DNA from: Berberis thunbergii
Lineage: Eukaryota; Streptophyta; Magnoliopsida; Ranunculales; Berberidaceae
Direction of reading: 5' to 3'
Assembly: GCA_003290165.1 (NCBI GenBank)
Contig: QNQO01006982.1
Coordinates: forward strand, 186,001-250,000
DNA length: 64,000 nt
Positions 35,278 through 47,637 of the stretch are shown one piece after another (positions within the stretch are counted from its first letter, which is position 1; every line of letters starts with the position of its first letter). The notes under the pieces were generated by a model, which saw only the letters and a program-made list of their open reading frames with translations, did not search any database and had not been told where the DNA came from. Position numbers and translations under genes: made by a program.

Positions 35278-37420
35278 ATCTTCTAGAATTCATGTCCTTT
35301 CTTTTTACAAGGTGTACCTGGTAGCATTCAATTTAATGGATATCATTTTGGGTTTTCCAAAGCAAGTTTTGTGTTCTGAAAGAACTGTTTGATTGATATA
35401 CTGATCAATCATTAGAGATTTCGAAAGCACATTACAGCTTTCTTTGTTCTCTTGAGTTTTCAAAAGAAGATGAGATATTCCTTATGCAAGGTTGTAAATC
35501 AGTTTCCACAAATTTTATATATGTATAATTCCTCAAGATGTTAGTTCAGTTGCTCTTACAATGGACTTGTGGAAAGAGGCTGCTCTTGTTGGAGAGCCTA
35601 TGATACGATACACAAGCAAGAACTCTATATGAAGAATTGTTGCAAACACTTTCACCAAATTTCCCCCATCAATCAGCATATACATGAAACCCCTTAAACA
35701 CGGTGTGGGATGTGCCTGCTGTAGACAGCATAAACATTATCAACCATATCAGAACCTCAGTTGAGTTTTTGGTTGTTGCATAAGATTGACACAGATGAAG
35801 CACCTCAAGCAGTCAGTGATCAGCGTGTCAATCAGAAGCAAAACCACCCCGTTAAAAGTGGTCCACTTCTAATTTATAAATCTGGTGTCAACAAATATAT
35901 TCTCCTGAGACAGGTTCATCTTTCAATTGATCCCTATACTTCATTGACCAATAAATACAAAGGAAAACGACTTTTATGGCTTACTTTTTCACAAAATAAA
36001 TCATTTTAAATACCGTAGTTAATATAATGGCTAATTTGGGCCTACTTTTATGACCAACAAAGACTTTCTTATTAACTCAGGTTAACCCATAAAGTTATAG
36101 GCAACAATGCTTTTCAGGGAAAGAACTCTTGTCCTGTTGATTCCGTGCAATCCATACAAATACAGCAAAATAATACAATCAACGTTGTAACTGAATTCTT
36201 ATCCAAAATTTTATTTCATGCAAAAGTTTGCAAGCATGTTCAATATACCACAGTTTCTGCAAGTCATTGCAGGTAAAGTGCAACATCCTCCCTCCCCCCA
36301 ATGCATTGGTGTATATTCTTTTCTTCTTTTAGCAAATGGGTAACCTTCCTCCTTAGGGGTATAAAAATAAATAAATAAATAAACTCAAGTCGCAAATCCT
36401 TGTAGAACTGTTTTATGTCACAAACATTTTTTTGTTTTGCTTCCTGTCCAATTAATCCATCTACTATCAGTCTGATATGTACATTAATAAGAACCTGAAA
36501 AACAGCTATGGTTAGATTGAGCTTGGGAACTGAAGCAGTGTTGCTCTAGCACTAGTAATATCCCTTCCAAAAATACTTGCCCAAAATTGGCATAATGCTT
36601 TAAGGTACCAGGCTTCCATCATCTGGGCAATCCGCAGGTCACTTTAGTAAGTAATGGTGTTTCCAAGTCCGACATGAAGTCCTACAAAAGACTACTGAAG
36701 CCAGTAAACAAATAAATTAATATGCAGACTTTCCATTTTGAATTATTGATGTTAGGAGTAAAATTTGTGAGCAAACCCTTTTTGTAAATCACCATCATAG
36801 ATTCACAAAAGACATTTTGACATTAAGGTGGCTTTTGTTTTTTTAAGTGGTTAGAAGCTAAGTTATAACTGGAATTAGAAGTTCTGAACGAGGTTTTAAA
36901 TGATTTGTTTGTTTTGCTTCTGAATGAGCTGCCGATTATAATCTGTAAAATAAAACGATATTTGTTTTTAGGTGCTCACTTGAAATTTTTTTACATTTTT
37001 GCCCACCACCACAACTCTCACCGTCCACCACAAACTACCGACATTAACCCGCTTCTCCACCTATTTCTCTTCTCCAAATACCATTGAGATCCATTTCCAC
37101 CACTATTAGAAACCATCCTATATCCTCTCCATTAATTATACACTCTTCAATAGAGAGGAAGAAAAAGAGAAACAGAAATAGGAGGAAGATGAGGAAGGGA
37201 GGCTAGGGAGGGTGATGGGTGGTGACAGCATTACGAATTTATTGTGAGTCGAGGAGGGTGTAGCAATCATTACAAATTTATTATGAGGTATTATTAGAAT
37301 TAATTCTCATTAAGCATTCAGTGCTACGTGATCAACACCCCCATACTCCAATCAGAACTTCAACTTCCGATCAAAACTAAATACAAACACTATTTTTAAA
37401 GTCTCACTTCTTATTAAGAC
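35278..37420. other. TTM 3' flank and intergenic DNA
   Basis: The first few hundred bases should be the TTM 3' untranslated region. The rest has no recognisable gene, domain or strong repeat. The short open frames here have no family signature. Confidence 0.45.
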
Positions 37421-38025
37421 TAGGGGTGGGCATGAGAAGGGATGGGAGTGGAGGGGATGGATCTCATCCCTATCCCATTCTATTTGTTCGGATTGGGAAG
37501 GGACGGGATAGACTTCATCCTGACTTCGTCCCATCCCAAACGGGTTCGGAAGGGGATAAACATGTCCTAAATTTTGGGTTGAAAATTTAACATGCAAGAT
37601 TGAAAATTTTGGATTTACCAAATACACAACTCTAAGAATAACGATATAACTTTAAGCCACTGACTATTATTTTCCCATTTCATTAGCTTTTACTCTTTTT
37701 TTAATCACTATTGAAGATAGCCATTTTTTTGTACATTGCTAACAAAAATGATCAATGGGTTTGTCATTTAAAAACTATGAGGATCACACATTGTTGTTGT
37801 TCTCAAGAGTTAGGAAGAGGAAAAAAAAGAAGGTAGAGGGTTTGAGTTAGATTCATTATTTAGGTGAGTCGCATGGAAACTTGTGAGAATAAAATAGCCA
37901 TGCCAATAAATAAAACAACAAATAAAAGTCTTTCATAGTTTTATACTACATATTTCATATTAAATATTAAAAAAATCAGTTCGGGACGAGACGGGATCGA
38001 GATCGGGATGGGATGCCCACCCCTA
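37421..38025. mobile_element. Non-autonomous hAT-like element, copy 2
   Basis: The ends are TAGGGGTGGGCATG and, inverted, TAGGGGTGGGCATC. An exact 8-bp target duplication ATTAAGAC flanks it (37413-37420 and 38026-38033). It is 605 bases long, non-coding, and inverted relative to the copy at 18526-19204: its right end matches that copy's left end. Confidence 0.9.
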
Positions 38026-38486
38026 ATTAAGACTTCTAAATCTATTCAGAACAAAACAAAACAAAAAAAACAAAAAAAAAACCCTCTAAGTGATAAGTTG
38101 GAGGTGTTTTCTTGAAGGGCTGAGAGCAGGAAAAGGAGGAAGGCAGCAGAGGGTAGAACCCCTACCTCTTGCAATGCACGAGAAGCTAAGAAGCTCAAAA
38201 TTCTCGTGTTTGAGATTTATGAAGATGGTAATCAGCGATAGCAATTCATGCAGATATTCCAACCGGAATGGCCTGCATCAAAGCAAATGAAAATTATTCC
38301 CACGGACATGCAGGGTTGTGGAAACAGTACAAGCGCCACAATCTCATTCATACAGAAACATTAAAAGTTTCAAGTTGTCAGATCCACAAACAACATATGG
38401 ATATTGATAAGTTTTTATTTTTCTATATCAGAAGGGCAGCATGCAGGGGCAGACCCACTACTGGACTAGTCCGACTGTAGCCTACG

Positions 38487-40746
38487 ATAAGTTTGGTGTC
38501 ATTTTATTCTCTTGGGAAACCATGCACAACAACTAAAAATGGCTTATTTTTAATCAGCAAAACAAAAGATTTTTCACATAATAAAGCTAGTAGCCAGTGG
38601 GAAAATAACCACAAGCTACTAGACCAAAATGTGTACATCTCCCCCTAATTAAACATACAAAAGAGAATTATTTTCATTTTGATAAAAAAAAAAAAAAAAG
38701 AGGCTTCAAAAGGCAAAAACCGAAAGCCCTTCTTGAATTAAGCTCCTTCCAGATGCATGGCTTATGCACCTGGCTCAACAGTCTTGGATAACAATTGAAT
38801 TGAGGCTTTTTAATAACTTGGCCATTCAATCTTGTGAAATAATCGAGACCGAAATTTGAGGAGATACAAACGGAGAGGAATGACCTTATTGGCCTGAACA
38901 TCCCTTGTGGAAATGCGATTAAGCTCCTAAATGAAGAAAGACACTTTGAGAGGAAGAAATATTCTGCAAACCAACGCCAACAAAAAGTTCTCCTTTGCCT
39001 CAGGATCTCCTACCAAATGATTATAGAAGACACTGGGAAAGATCCAGAAGTATGCCACTTCCAATTCCACCCATCCTCAATAGTCCCTTGAACCATCAGT
39101 GCAAGAGCACCCATCAAATTCCCAGCCTCTACCTCCTCTTACTCATTAAGAGTTCTCCCAATATGGAAATTCTACCTGCCCCCATTAGCACCCCCACATA
39201 AAAATCTTGCACATTACCCAGCTCAAGCAAAAACACCCGAAAAAGTTTAGGAAAACCTCCATGAGCTTCACCTAATCACACCATTTATCATGCAAAATTT
39301 CGATACCATCTCCCCTCCCATGGAAAGAGTCCACCTCTTGAATAAAATACGCCATCACATTGAAAATGCTTCTTCATAAGAACAAATCAGCTGGGAGGGA
39401 CCACCTCCCACTGCCACCACTATTGTACTTAGACTTTTCAGCTTGACATTGAATCTACAAAGTCACTTGCCGATAAGTGTGCCAAGTTCATGTTTTTAAT
39501 GTTTTCAACCCTTGCCAATATCCTTGGGAAGCAGAAAACACAGTAAGTGGCTTCCTATAATGACCCACTATTGGACCAATATCTCCCCTCCTTAAAATAA
39601 GTTTGGTGTCATTTTATTCTCTTCCTATAGTATCCCCTCGATTATCAATACAGCAACGAAAAATGGCCTATTTTTAATCAGTAAAACAAAAGATTTTTCA
39701 CATAAAGAAAGATAGTAGCCAGTGGGAAAAAGAACCACAAGCCACTAGACCAAAAAGTATACATCAGGTATTTCTGTTGAGCACTACATCTCCCTCTAAT
39801 TAAACATACATAAGAGAATTATGTTCATTTTGATAAAAGAAAAAAGCTACAAGATCGGTGCAAAAACTTAAAGTCCTTCTTGTAATTAAGTCCCTTTTAG
39901 AAACATGGCTTATGCACCTGCTCAATATTCTTGGAAAACAATCGAATCGAGGCTTTTTAATGACTTGGCCATTCAATCTTGTGAAATAATCGAGACCGAA
40001 GTTTGAGAAGGAGATACAAACAGAGACGAATAACCTTATTGGCCAGAACATCCCTCGTGGAAATGCGATTAAGCTCCCAAATGAAAAAAGACACTTTGAG
40101 CGGAAGAAATCTTCTCCAAACCAACGCCAACATAAAGTTCTCCTTCGCCCTAGGAGGGGGCTTATCTCCTACCAAATGATTATAGAAGACACTGGGAAAG
40201 ATCCGGAAGTATGCCACTTCCAATTCCACCCATCCTCAATAGTCCCTTGAACCATCAGCGCAAGAGTACCCATCAAATTCCCAGCCTCTACCTCCTCTTA
40301 CTCATTAAGAGCTCTCCCAATATGGAAATTCCAACTGCCCCCATTAGCATCCCCCACATAAAAGTCTTGCACCTTACCTAGCTCAAGCAAAAACACCCGA
40401 AAAAGTTTAGGAAAGCCTCCTTGAGCTTCACCTAACCACACCATTTATCATGCAAAAATTTGATACTATCTCCCCTCCCATGGAAGGAGTCCACCTCTTG
40501 AATAAAAGACACCATCACATTGAAAATGCTTCTTCATAAGAACAAATCCGCTGGGAAGGACCTCCCACTGCCACCACTATTGTACTTAGACTTTTCTGCT
40601 CGACATTAAATATACAAAGTCACTTGCCGATAAGTGCCAACTTCATTTTTTTTGAAGGTTTTCAGCCCTTTCCCATATCCTTGGGAAGCAGAAGGTAAGT
40701 GGTTTCCTATAATGACGCACTATTGGATCAATATCTCCCCTCCTTA
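38487..40746 (-). repeat. Tandemly duplicated 1.1-kb LINE fragment (zf-RVT region)
   Basis: Two direct copies, about 38487-39596 and 39597-40746, share nearly all their sequence from ATAAGTTTGGTGTCATTTTA to ATCTCCCCTCCTTA. On the minus strand the second copy reads LPLKVSFFIWELNRISTRDV, the zf-RVT region of plant LINE ORF2 that follows the reverse transcriptase. The first copy has lost part of this frame. No reverse transcriptase motif is present in either. Confidence 0.75.
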
Positions 40747-40789
40747 AAGCTATTTATTTCCCTGATATTAATATTAGGAGAAACAATTT

Positions 40790-41636
40790 TAAGAAACCGT
40801 CAGCCTCCTTTTTTGCTAAAAATCTATGTAAAGCGATTGATGAATTTATGGACAATATTAAATGGAAATTGAATAATGGACAAACTATTAACATATGGGA
40901 AGATTAGTGGAGTGACCTCCCTTTCCTCCTTGAAAGAATTATTCAATCCCCTCCTTCAAACCTCTAGAGACTTGAAAAATTTAGCATAGAGAACCACAAA
41001 AATAGAATTAGTTGGAATACTCCACAGCTTCATTTCTACCTTCCAGCTAATATTTTTAACTTGATTATTGAATTGAATGAATATAATCTTAGTCAAAGAG
41101 ACTTAACCTTTGGAAAGAATCAAAAGATGGGAGCTTTACTGTAGTAAAAGCCTATAAGTTCTGAGCCAAAGCTACTTCCATCTCATCTATTGGTAGCTCA
41201 AGCCGTTGCACCAACAAAAAATTCGTAAGCCTATACGTTCTGAGCCAAAGCTACTTCCATCTCATGTATTGGTAGCTCAAACCGTTGCACCAACAAAAAA
41301 TTTGTAAGTATGGTGTGGAAAGCTATAATTCTAGAGGGAAAAACTAACGGAAATTCTGAGAGGTATTTTATCAACCTCTAAAACTTTTCATTTAAAAGAC
41401 ATAAACATTGATCCTTTCTGTTCCCTATGTAAAAGGGCAGATGAAGATGCTAGCCAGGACCCAGTACCCACCTTTTCTTCATATGTGATGTTACTCAACG
41501 AATTCGGTTGCCTTCTAAATGCCCCATTTTGTGGAGTATATTACCTTCCCAAAACTTTGAACGTGTGTTAAATATTCTACTAATGTTAGTGAAGAGATAA
41601 ATGTTTCCAATTCAGTATATTGATTGACATGGTATC
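40790..41636 (+). pseudogene. LINE ORF2 fragment, left part (interrupted by element B)
   Basis: The plus-strand reading gives KWKLNNGQTINIWED, WSDLPFLLERIIQ, SWNTPQLHFYLP and later CSLCKRADED, the post-reverse-transcriptase and zf-RVT portion of a plant LINE. A 79-bp tandem duplication (41149-41227 and 41228-41306) disrupts it. The LINE resumes after element B at about 48025. Confidence 0.7.
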
Positions 41637-41990
41637 TGATGATATACCAAACCGTCTTGCAATCCACTCCATATATGTGGCATGACGATCTCGTCAAACA
41701 GAGTAAAGAGGGCCTAAAAGAGCGCCCAATCTGGCGAAGCCCTGATAACTCCAAGCCCACTGAAGCGGGTTCCAGGAGGTTGGACCCAATCAGTAGTACC
41801 CTATTAGCCCACAAGTCATATGGTCAAGCCCAGTATCCGAAATACCTAATAAGGCAAGTATCTAGGAGTTTGACCTCAGATAGGCAGACCAGCAACACAT
41901 TGACTCCTACTAGGAAATAAATATAGAAGTATAAGTCGTGCATGAAAACTTTCTTGCATGGACAACACTCCACAAGGAAAGAATCCTTTG
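41637..41990 (+). repeat. Truncated 5' LTR of element B
   Basis: This matches the first half of the element A LTR, including the AAGTATAAGTCGTGCATGAA and TTGCATGGACAACACTCC phrases. Homology ends near 41990, where a 15-base duplication (TATAAATATAGCAAG-like) marks the junction with internal sequence. Confidence 0.8.
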
Positions 41991-42469
41991 GAGACTCTAA
42001 ATATAGCAAGTATAAATATAGCAAGTCTTGTTAAGACTCATCACTGCAAATGTCAGAACATTCGAAGACTCTAACAACGAAGATCTTCATTCATCCTCTG
42101 GAGAGCCCAAAACATATTTACTGGAAAGCTGCATTTGAGAAACATGTTCTACAACGTTCGTGGTAACGCTTGAAATGGCAAAAAACCAGCCCATATATCA
42201 GCACAACGATTCACAGAACGAGGTCACCCAGCAGTCACGTCAGCATTAAATGCCACATGGGGAATAAGGAGGCGATGATTCCAATTGCAACTGCACAAGT
42301 CCACAATTAATGGAACTACACGCAGCCACATTAAATGGGGGAGTAAGAGATGCCAAACTGTCTCGCAATGTGCTCCGTAGACGTGGCATAGTGATCTCGT
42401 CAACAGTGCCCCCGGCCTGATCAAGTCCAAAAAGATGGCCCAGTGTTATAATAAGAAGGTCAGGCCTAC

Positions 42470-43010
42470 AAAATGATGGCGAAGGCCTTAGCATGAATGA
42501 CTAAGGACAATTTCTGGTCTGCTCTAAGACCTAGCCCGCCACGAATGAATATAGATGGCTTAGAAAGTGAGAGTCTAGTCAGAACCCACAAAGCCTGATC
42601 AAGATGACTTGCCAGGGATCATTGTCCGGCCATAGACAATGATGGTCGAACTCGACCTAAGTATAGTCAATTCAGATGATGAATACAACTTCTGGTTCGC
42701 TCTAAGTCCTAGCCCGCCACGAACGGGTAAAAATGGCTTAGAAAGTGGGAGTCTAGTCAGAGCTCACGAAGCCTGACAAAGATGAATTGTCATCGATCAT
42801 TGTCCGACCATGGACAACGATGGATGAACATTTACCAAGGTTAGTCAGTTCATTAAGAATGATTAGGACAACTCCAGGTATGCTCTACAGCCTAGTCCGT
42901 CGAGTGCGGATTAAGACGGCTTGAGGAATCAAAAGTACGATTAACTTGGGAACTCGAATGATCTCTCGCCCGCCAAGATTATTCCACTGCACGAAGTTTA
43001 GCCAACCTAC
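42470..43010 (+). repeat. 178-bp tandem repeats of element B (about three units)
   Basis: Units with TTCTGGT..GCTCTAAG and TAGCCCGCC recur at 178-180 base spacing (42513, 42691, about 42873). The sequence is clearly homologous to the array at 11021-12075 in element A, but there are half as many units. Confidence 0.8.
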
Positions 43011-43274
43011 AAGGTTTGGCCCAAGATAACTTCTGAATCTCTTAAGAGTACAGACAAGAATTGCTTGATTTCAGGAGCAATCACAAGTTGAGCGATCAAA
43101 AATCTCATTAGTAGATCAACCAAACAGTTTCCTAACTTAACAGAATTTCTTGTCTAAAGACCAGCACCATGGCAAGGCAACACAGAAGATCAACATGAAA
43201 AGTCCAAAAAGTACAAAGCATTACGTAACAAATCTTCCTTAATTGATGATTTAGAAAATATGGAATTTAGTCCT

Positions 43275-45815
43275 TATCAGAAGGTCCAAATACAATGGAA
43301 TTGGGCTTAACAAGAAAAGAAGTAGGAGATGGCTCCACACGCGCTATAGCTTCAGCACCCTGACCTTGGTCATCCTCTTCTTGCAACTGATCAGAAGCTT
43401 CTTCGAACTACGCGTATGCCACCGTTCTGTAATAAGAGAGATCCCAATCAGGATGATCTTCCATCAGCTCCAACAACTCTAGCCGTGTTTTCACTACTCT
43501 GCTGAATTCGAACGTGCCCCGAGTCTTGAGAAGCCCCTCCACATCTGCCTTTGACTCCGCGAGTTCCCACTCTGCCAGCTTCAGCCTAGCCACCAATGCA
43601 TCAGCTTTGAATTGCTCAGTACTTAGCTTATCCATGATCGGGCTTAGCTCATTTTATGTCAAGAGGAGTTGTTTTTCTACAGTCTTTGCAAGCTTGGCAT
43701 TGAAAGCAACGTCGACCTCTAGCTGCTGACATCGAGCATCCCATTTAGATTCCTTGTTGCTCTTCTCAATGATCAGAGCATGAATCTCAGACTGCATCTT
43801 GGCCACGGACCTCCCTGGCAAGCTTCAAGTCACATTGGGCGTGATTCAACTTCGCCTCCAACCCGTCCTTCATAAACGTCACATTGGCCAAGTCGAACTC
43901 AAGCAAACCCTCTGAGCCTCCAATTTTGTATGCAAGGCCTCCAATTGGGCCCCCGATTCAACAGGCCTCTGGCCCCCAAGCTATTTCGTCAGTGATTCGA
44001 TCTTGCGGAGAGCATCATAATACAACTTTTACAGATGTGTAAAAACTCGTAACATGGTGTACACCCTCTCACGAGCAGCCTCCACCTCCGTCCCAGTGAC
44101 AGAAACTTGATTCAGATACGACCTCCCCAGCATCAGATGTCTCTGCCACTTGTCCATACGCTCGCTTAGCGTATCCCTTCTGGCTTCGGAGAATGATTGG
44201 CCAGCCAATCGTTCCATCTACTAATATGCTTCTTGGAAGCATAAAAATGTCAACCTTCTGATGCCAGACCTAGTTGTTCATCTTTACCATATCTGGGGCA
44301 AAGAGACTAATCCGCACATCTGGATGAAGACCTTTGGGGTCCGCAATCACGCCAGCGCCGCCCTTCGTAGTCTTCACCGCATAAAGGGCCTCCTCCATTG
44401 TTTTCCCTTTGCTCACAGCAGCTGGCTCCCTCTCACCTGTCGATTCAGTAGCAGTTGAAGGGGAGGAGGGCAAGGAACCACTTCTTAGATCGACCTTAAC
44501 TGCAAGTCGAGGTTGAGAGCCGGAAAGAGGGCAGTACAGACGAAAGTCAGGCAACTTTTCGCCAGTTTGAAAGGACTATTGATCCAAGGAGGGGTTATTT
44601 GAAATCCTTCAAAGAGAAAAGACGAGTCTAGACAACATCAGATGAAGCGGCCATCCCCGCCTGCAGCTGAAAGTTGTTCAAGATCTTCACATTGCTCAAT
44701 GCTTAGCTTTGTTACATCATCCACCCCGCCATTTTCAGATATTCATTCTCCAGGTCGGAAAGGGAAATAGGGGCTTTAGCCCGAGCATCTTGCCTCTCGG
44801 ACGCATCAAGATCTTGCCTCGTGACTTGTAGCCTCTCCTCTGAAGGGGCCAGTAGCCTGGAAGTAGACTTAGACATAGTGTGAGGCTTCTTAGAAGCAAA
44901 GACGTAGACAGTGCCACATCCAACTCCACCCTCCTTGACGGGCTAGGAATCGTGACCTTGAGGAGCTTCTTCTTCTTTGAAGGAGGTCCGACAGCAGACT
45001 TTGAATTTGAAACCCTAAAGAGAGTGGGAGCCTCATGCCAGTAAGCTCACAGTCCGTTGCGCTTGATGTTGTCGGACTGCACAACATCTTCCACCCGCAT
45101 GAAGGGCATGTCACCAAATTGGTCCAAGGCTTCTTTGTCCTCTGGAGAAAAGGGGCGTTGTTGGAAATTTTCCTACAAAAGCACGGATAACAGTTCAATA
45201 TGTAATCAATATGAGTGGGAGCAAGAAAGGTATTACTCTCACTCGATCATTTGAACTTTCATTTGATCGGATGACCATCAAGCTCGAAATAATTCGAGTC
45301 CGCAGGAGCCATGAAAATACTTCTACCAGAACGGGTAATCATCGGCCAATTTGCCCAAACAAGTCGGCGACTTCAACACGCACACAGCATGCTCGTTCAA
45401 CCGAGGAGAGGTGAGCAGTTGGATCGCCCTTGGAGACATTCGAAGACCAGCATCATTCGCCCTGATTAAAATGGCGATCACAGTTCTGTACCCGTTTGGC
45501 ACCAGCTGAGCGGGCGGAATACCAAGGTATGCCAAGAAGCACCAAATTTCTTCGATAACAGAAAACAAACGCCCAATTGAAACATACCTCTATGCAAGCA
45601 AATGAATCCTCTTGGAGGAGACAGGTGGCTGACCAGCTCCCAATGTAAAGAAATCCAGATCGTCAAGGATCTGATACTTCTCACAAAGGCCTACATGATT
45701 CACCTCTAAGATCTCCTTCAGTTAGGCTTTTCCAAGGATTGTTAACCTCTCCACGAAAAACTCACGGCCTTTTGTGAACAGTTCATCAAGAAGCTGATAT
45801 TCTAGCCTGTCATGG
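43275..45815 (-). pseudogene. Antisense ORF region of element B
   Basis: Minus-strand reading gives GFICLHRGMFQLGVCFLLSK, then LGIPPAQLVPNGYRTVIAIL and MSPRAIQLL, matching the antisense region of element A and the plant 'putative gypsy type transposon' pattern. It continues with a basic stretch and a charged helical segment likely to form a coiled coil (LVARLKLAEWELAESKADVE, about 43500-43600). It ends with an acidic tail, GPSDKD and a stop, near 43275. Several stops and frameshifts are present, so no full protein is made from this copy. Conservation of the layout in two diverged copies argues that the ORF belonged to the ancestral element. Confidence 0.6.
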
Positions 45816-46113
45816 AAGAATGTATGAACTTCTGATTACGCTTGCGAAAATGGAGGTTGAACAGAACAAAAATGCAGAAGCGAAACAACAAAGCAGGGTC
45901 TTTGAGAAATTGCAGAAGTGAAGAAATTAAACTCTGCAGAGAATGAGACATATATAAGCAAGGATTCCCGTCTTTTTTTAGCAGTCGTGTACCCAATTAA
46001 TGATGTTCGCCGCTCAAGGAGATGATTCAGACTCAATCATCGCGATCACTCAGTTCCCTCGTGACATGACTTAGTGGACCGACGAGTTGGCCCACTAACT
46101 CGAGAGGAGTAGC

Positions 46114-46383
46114 TAATGATACACCAAACCGTCTTGCAATCCACTCTATACACGTGGTATGATGATCTCGTCAAACAGAGTAAAGAGGGCCTAGATGTGC
46201 GCTCATTTGGCAAAACCCAGATAACTCTAAGCCCACTGAGGCGGGTTCCAGGAGGTTGGACCCAATCAGTAGTACCTACAAGTCATATGATCAAGCCCAG
46301 TACCCGTAAGACCTAATAAGGCAAGTATCTAGGAGTTTGACCTAAGACAAGCAGGCCAGACACACACTGACTCCTACTAGGAA
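46114..46383 (+). repeat. 3' LTR of element B, left part
   Basis: The LTR starts TAATGATACACC after the purine-rich CGAGAGGAGTAGC and continues to CCTACTAGGAA, where the hAT-like element interrupts it. It closely resembles the element B 5' LTR fragment. Confidence 0.8.
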
Positions 46384-46602
46384 CTATGCAGTTAATGTGG
46401 AAAGCGGTCAGGACCGCATTACGATTTTTCATAATTATGCAGGACTAAGCGAAATTATGCGGACAATTTTTTCAAAGTATATATTTTTTAAATTTAATCA
46501 TAGTCATAAATTACAAAATAAATAATTAATCAAAAGGGTGTATACATGTAATCATAGTCATGTATTATTTTACTAATTAATCAAATGAATTTAATTTTGC
46601 AG

Positions 46603-47053
46603 GTTGGAACACTTACCTGGACTTGTTTACGAACAACCAATACAACGAAAGCAACAGTAGCAACTCATAGGCATAGCAATAACCCCATCTGACCAAACAA
46701 CCTTAATGCTTAGTGCTGAAGACAAGCTTTATAAACTTAGTGGCACAGTCTTAGTATGCATCTCCATGGGTTTTTTGATGCCATCTCTTGAAGCTGAGAA
46801 AGGCCATGAGAGCATTAAAAATATGGCATCGTTGACAACCTTAGTAGTAGCTGTTGAGTTCAATGTTATTGCACAGATGTTCACTAGTGTGATCTTTTCT
46901 TTCACTTTAGAGCATTTTGTAGTCATGTTCATGTTTGTGTTGCTCTTGATGTTGTGGACTGTCTGCTTGGAATTCACTCATGGGAAGGGTGTCTTCAATG
47001 AGTATAAAAAATTTCATTTGGAGTTTGTCAAAGCACCAAAGACCAAGCAATAA
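46603..47053 (+). pseudogene. Captured exon of an unrecognised membrane protein
   Basis: A splice-acceptor-like TTTTGCAG precedes an open reading that begins LEHLPGLVYEQPIQRKQQ. It meets one in-frame TAG, then continues from ITPSDQTTLM through a frame of 115 codons starting at 46706. That part contains at least two strongly hydrophobic stretches (FMFVLLLMLWTVCLEF is one) and ends KTKQ before a stop. I do not recognise the family. The acceptor, the long hydrophobic frame and the position inside a transposon suggest a host exon carried by the element. A 22-base direct repeat (AACTCATAGGCATAGYAATA) occurs at both 46662 and 47052. Confidence 0.5.
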
Positions 47054-47250
47054 CTCATAGGCATAGTAATAACGAAAGGTGAATGAAAAATAAGGTGAAT
47101 AATGATAATGACAAGCCTTAGAGTCTGTCATCATCGACTTACATCTCAGCAGAGGGAAGAAGCGAATGGAAGAAACGAATGGACTGGGAAGAGAGGGAAG
47201 GCGTACCTGATTTGTGAACTTAACAGCCAATCTCTTCGTCGTTTTCGATT

Positions 47251-47387
47251 GATCGATTCAGCAGCAAGTCAGCAACCGATCAATTCAGCAGCAAGAACCA
47301 GATCGATTAAGTTTTGATCGATCGATTCAGCAGCAAGTCAGTAACCAATCGATTCAGCAGCAAGAACCAGATCGATTAGTTTTGACC
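47251..47387. repeat. 69-bp tandem repeat in the hAT-like element
   Basis: Two units start GATCGATTCAGCAGCAAGTC at 47251 and 47320. Each also contains an internal half-repeat ATTCAGCAGCAAGAACCAG. Subterminal short repeats are common in hAT elements, where they bind transposase. Confidence 0.8.
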
Positions 47388-47637
47388 GATCGATTTAGTT
47401 CTTCGTCGCTCCCTCTTCTTCAGTCAGCTGCAAACCAAGAACCAGTCGATTAAGCTTTTTTTTTTCTTTCATATATACAGATCGACAAATCGGCGAGTCA
47501 GCCGATTAAGCGCAGACTCGCCGATTTTTGACCGATTTTGCTGGTTCCACTTAATGCCAACCGAGTCGACCCTATGCGTTTCGGTCCAACCCCGCATAGC
47601 AATTTTTGACCGATTTTTTATCGCATTAATAGCACAG

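Larger units (their letters stand above)
46384..47637 (+). mobile_element. hAT-like non-autonomous element carrying a gene fragment
   Basis: The 1254-bp insertion splits the 3' LTR of element B and is flanked by an exact 8-bp duplication ACTAGGAA (46376-46383 and 47638-47645). Its ends CTATGCAGTTAATG and, inverted, CTGTGCTATTAATG match at 11 of 14 positions. An 8-bp target duplication with short inverted termini is the hAT pattern. No transposase is present. The interior holds an intron-like segment, a membrane-protein exon and a 69-bp tandem repeat. Confidence 0.75.

Noticed and set aside
35580..35760. Possible retroelement piece downstream of TTM
   Set aside because: Repeated phrases looked copia-like but no conserved block could be read in any frame.
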